A program made the position numbers and the translations under genes. A DNA stretch of 7,360 bases from Bacillota bacterium. GTDB lineage: Bacteria > Bacillota > Clostridia > Acetivibrionales > JAKOSZ01. Below, piece after piece: positions 6,009 to 7,360 of this stretch. The stretch is taken from positions 1-7,360 of the forward strand of contig JAKOSZ010000395.1 of the NCBI GenBank assembly GCA_029776555.1, given 5' to 3'. The notes under the pieces were generated by a model. The model was given only the letters and a program-made list of their open reading frames with translations. It searched no databases and had not been told where the DNA came from. Positions within the stretch are counted from its first letter, which is position 1. Every line of letters begins with the position of its first letter.

Positions 6009-6100
6009 CATCATTGATGCTATGCTGCCATGACTTGTATAATTCTTTTTTTCCACGAAAGAGCATCTTCAAACATGAGCCAAAAGCCCTCTTTACTTTA

Positions 6101-6130
6101 ATTTTAAACAAATCCATGGCATTTAGCAAA
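6101..6130 (-). promoter_or_regulatory. Weak candidate promoter for hpf-pcrA
   Basis: The minus strand reads TTTGCT (6130-6125), an 18-base spacer, then TAAAAT (6106-6101). The -35 is poor and the -10 fair. Transcription would begin near 6094, about 100 bases before hpf. A perfect DnaA box (6137-6145) lies six bases upstream of this -35, so DnaA could affect it. Confidence 0.3.
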
Positions 6131-6136
6131 CTCCTG

Positions 6137-6337
6137 TTATCCACAACTCTGTTGGCAGGTAAACTTTAAGGCTGTGTATAAACTGGTCCAAACTCCATAA
6201 AAATATGCATAAATTCATGGACTTTGCCAGTTATCCACACCTGCCTCACAAAACAGGTGTTTTGTGTATATAAAAACTGTTGATAATGTGAATAAATCTG
6301 TGAATAACTAATACTGGCTAATTTGGCATGTGGATAA
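6137..6337. promoter_or_regulatory. DnaA-box cluster (seven 9-mer boxes in 201 bases)
   Basis: Perfect TTATCCACA boxes lie at 6137-6145 and 6231-6239 (plus) and 6329-6337 (minus). TTATACACA is at 6173-6181 (minus), TTATCAACA at 6278-6286 (minus), and TTATTCACA at 6287-6295 and 6299-6307 (minus). A further near match ATATACACA is at 6263-6271 (minus). Boxes 6278, 6287 and 6299 are abutting or three bases apart in the same orientation, which suits cooperative DnaA assembly. The tract 6261-6313 is AT-rich. DnaA is the bacterial replication initiator. Such clusters define oriC, but also occur elsewhere as titration or regulatory sites. No dnaA, dnaN, recF, rpmH or gyr gene is in the window, so a non-oriC cluster is more likely. 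Confidence 0.8.
6237..6266. repeat. Overlapping inverted repeats inside the DnaA-box cluster
   Basis: CACAAAAC (6247-6254) and GTTTTGTG (6259-6266) form a perfect eight-pair palindrome with a four-base centre. A second inverted repeat, ACACCTG (6237-6243) with CAGGTGT (6254-6260), overlaps it, so only one can form at a time. The second is embedded in the end of the box at 6231-6239. No T-run follows on either strand, so these are not terminators. Confidence 0.6.
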
Positions 6338-6338
6338 A

Positions 6339-6405
6339 AGGTGACCTGCCGCCAGGGAGTCCGGTTTTATGTATATTTCACCTCCATAAACGTTTTTAAC
6401 CCTCC
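6339..6405 (-). other. Orphan Shine-Dalgarno sequences with a sequestering hairpin and a six-codon frame
   Basis: The minus strand has GGAGGG (6405-6400), twelve bases before an ATG that opens a six-codon frame MEVKYT (6387-6367). GGAGGTGA (6385-6378) overlaps that ATG. AGGTGA (6383-6378) can pair with TCACCT (6344-6339), enclosing a small CCTG/CAGG hairpin (6345-6356) and followed by TTT. No longer gene with ATG, GTG or TTG starts at a usable distance. It could be a decayed gene start, a leader peptide without a target, or chance. Confidence 0.25.
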
Positions 6406-6486
6406 AATTACGATTATGTACTGCTTATGATAGGGGTTTAATCACGCAATTTCTATAATAAATCCATGTATTTTGCAGGAAACAGG

Positions 6487-6546
6487 CAAGAAAACGGCAG
6501 CAGCGGCAAAACAGCCGGATTTCCGTCTGCATTACCGCTCCTGCCG
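6487..6546 (-). terminator. Intrinsic terminator of groEL
   Basis: On the minus strand CGGCAGGAGCGG (6546-6535) pairs with CCGCTGCTGCCG (6506-6495), with one mismatch in twelve. An inner stem CAG-CGG/CCG-CTG forms around an AAAT loop. It is followed by TTTTCTTG (6494-6487). It starts 53 bases after the groEL stop codon. It insulates the DnaA-box region from groEL transcription. Confidence 0.8.
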
Positions 6547-6599
6547 AATTAACGACCAGGCCTTTTAGCCCACTGTCATCCCGTTTTTTGCGGCTGGCT

Positions 6600-7360
6600 T
6601 TAATAATCCATATCGTCAGCAGGTCCCGGCGCCGGCTTCTTCTTTTCCGGCTTTTCGGCTACGGCGCTCTCGGTGGTAAGTATCATGGCTGCCACAGAAG
6701 CCGCATTCTGAAGGGCTGTCCTTGTCACTTTCACAGGGTCCACAATTCCGGCTTCAAACATGTCCGTGTACTCTTCCTTCATGGCGTCAAAGCCTATGCC
6801 TTTCTTGGAGTTCTTGACCCTGTCCACCACTACCGATCCGTCCAAACCCGCATTTATGGCAATCTGGCGCATCGGTTCTTCCAGGGCCCTCAATATAATG
6901 GCTGCGCCGGTTTTCTCATCCCCGCTCAGCGAATCCACCAGGGCTTTGACCTTGGGAATGGCGTTAATGTACGCCGTTCCTCCGCCGGACACTATTCCTT
7001 CTTCTACTGCGGCTTTAGTAGCGTTCAGGGCGTCCTCAACCCTGTATTTTTTCTCTTTCATTTCAGTTTCGGTGGCGGCTCCAACCTTTATTACCGCAAC
7101 CCCGCCGGACAGCTTGGCCAGCCTCTCGCTTAACTTCTCCTTGTCGTAACTGGAGCTGGTGACCTCTATCTGCTTCTTTATGGACTCTATCCTGTCTTTG
7201 ATTTCCTTAGGATCCCCGGCGCCACCCACAATTATGGTGTTTTCTTTCTGCACTCTTACCGACTTGGTCCTTCCGAACCATTCCAGTTTAATATCCTTTA
7301 AGCTCAAGCCCAATTCATCCGAAACAACCTGGCCTCCGGTAAGGATTGCGATATCGCGCA
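6600..7360 (-). CDS. groEL: Chaperonin GroEL (Hsp60), 3' part (252 codons visible, N-terminal half off the right edge)
   Basis: ATP-dependent cytoplasmic folding chamber that works with GroES. The visible part begins in the apical domain (RDIAILTGGQVVSDELG) and covers the apical C-terminal portion, intermediate domain and C-terminal equatorial domain, matching about residues 285 to the end of the roughly 540-residue protein. Signatures: KLSGGVAVIKVGAATETEMKEKK, the ATPase aspartate in RVEDALNATKAAVEEG (E. coli D398 equivalent), GIVSGGGTAY, and GIVDPVKVTRTALQNAASVA. The frame is open to the window edge, so a TTG at 7311-7313 is internal, not a start. The C-terminus EKPEKKKPAPGPADDMDY lacks the usual GGM repeats. 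groES is expected upstream, outside the window. The terminator at 6487-6546 ends the operon. Confidence 0.97.
   Translation of the reverse strand, partial: RDIAILTGGQVVSDELGLSLKDIKLEWFGRTKSVRVQKENTIIVGGAGDPKEIKDRIESIKKQIEVTSSSYDKEKLSERLAKLSGGVAVIKVGAATETEMKEKKYRVEDALNATKAAVEEGIVSGGGTAYINAIPKVKALVDSLSGDEKTGAAIILRALEEPMRQIAINAGLDGSVVVDRVKNSKKGIGFDAMKEEYTDMFEAGIVDPVKVTRTALQNAASVAAMILTTESAVAEKPEKKKPAPGPADDMDY

Noticed and set aside
5991..6056. N-terminal 22-residue extension of hpf from the ATG at 6056
   Set aside because: The family starts at MKF..., and a good ribosome binding site precedes ATG 5990. The extension has no family character and no SD site.
6448..6462. TATAAT on the plus strand near 6453 as a promoter
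   Set aside because: No -35 element at 16-18 bases upstream and no plus-strand gene downstream; a chance match in an AT-rich stretch.
6137..6480. Calling the region the chromosome origin oriC
   Set aside because: The box density fits, but no dnaA, dnaN, rpmH, recF or gyr neighbours are in the window and no unwinding element is convincingly placed. GC skew cannot be assessed from this length.
7311..7313. TTG at 7311-7313 as a start codon for a short GroEL-like protein
   Set aside because: The frame stays open with conserved GroEL sequence to the window edge, so this is an internal leucine codon.

Overview
The window looks like a chromosomal housekeeping segment of a moderate-GC member of the Clostridia (Firmicutes). 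The evidence is strong GGAGG-type ribosome binding sites, a long-form hibernation promoting factor, PcrA-type (not Rep/UvrD-type) helicase features, a short CysE next to cysS, and frequent AGG/ATA codons. I cannot name the species. There is no sign of phage, insertion sequences, CRISPR or recent transfer.

Layout. 1-994 (minus): 5' part of cysS, running off the left edge. 1066-1707 (minus): serine O-acetyltransferase (sat/cysE), just upstream of cysS with a hairpin between them. 1715-1861 (minus): a possible 48-residue hydrophobic peptide in the sat leader, overlapping a terminator-like hairpin and preceded by a good promoter candidate at 1885-1913. 1900-2197: non-coding divergent region with a pair of identical palindromes upstream of a plus-strand four-helix membrane protein (YvlD/phage-holin-IV family, 2198-2593). 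Its 3' region carries two strong hairpins and then a clear intrinsic terminator (2753-2799). 2865-3050 (minus): a small four-cysteine protein with a textbook ribosome binding site and its own likely terminator, convergent with the membrane protein gene. 3223-5448 (minus): complete pcrA helicase. 5460-5990 (minus): complete long hpf, 11 bases upstream of pcrA. 6057-6599: about 540 bases without a gene, holding a dense DnaA-box cluster (6137-6337) and the groEL terminator (6487-6546). 6600-7360 (minus): 3' part of groEL, entering from the right edge.

Functional themes. sat and cysS pair cysteine supply with charging of tRNA-Cys. hpf and pcrA are probably co-transcribed, linking ribosome hibernation and DNA repair or transcription-conflict resolution on one message. 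groEL is the end of a groES-groEL operon.

The most notable feature is the DnaA-box cluster: seven full 9-mer boxes in 201 bases, far from any visible dnaA/dnaN/rpmH context. It is a candidate non-oriC DnaA-binding locus (titration, initiation control or transcriptional regulation), or less likely an origin. Second-tier signals are the sat leader with its attenuator-like hairpin and overlapping peptide, the palindrome pair upstream of the membrane protein, and the uncharacterised four-cysteine protein.
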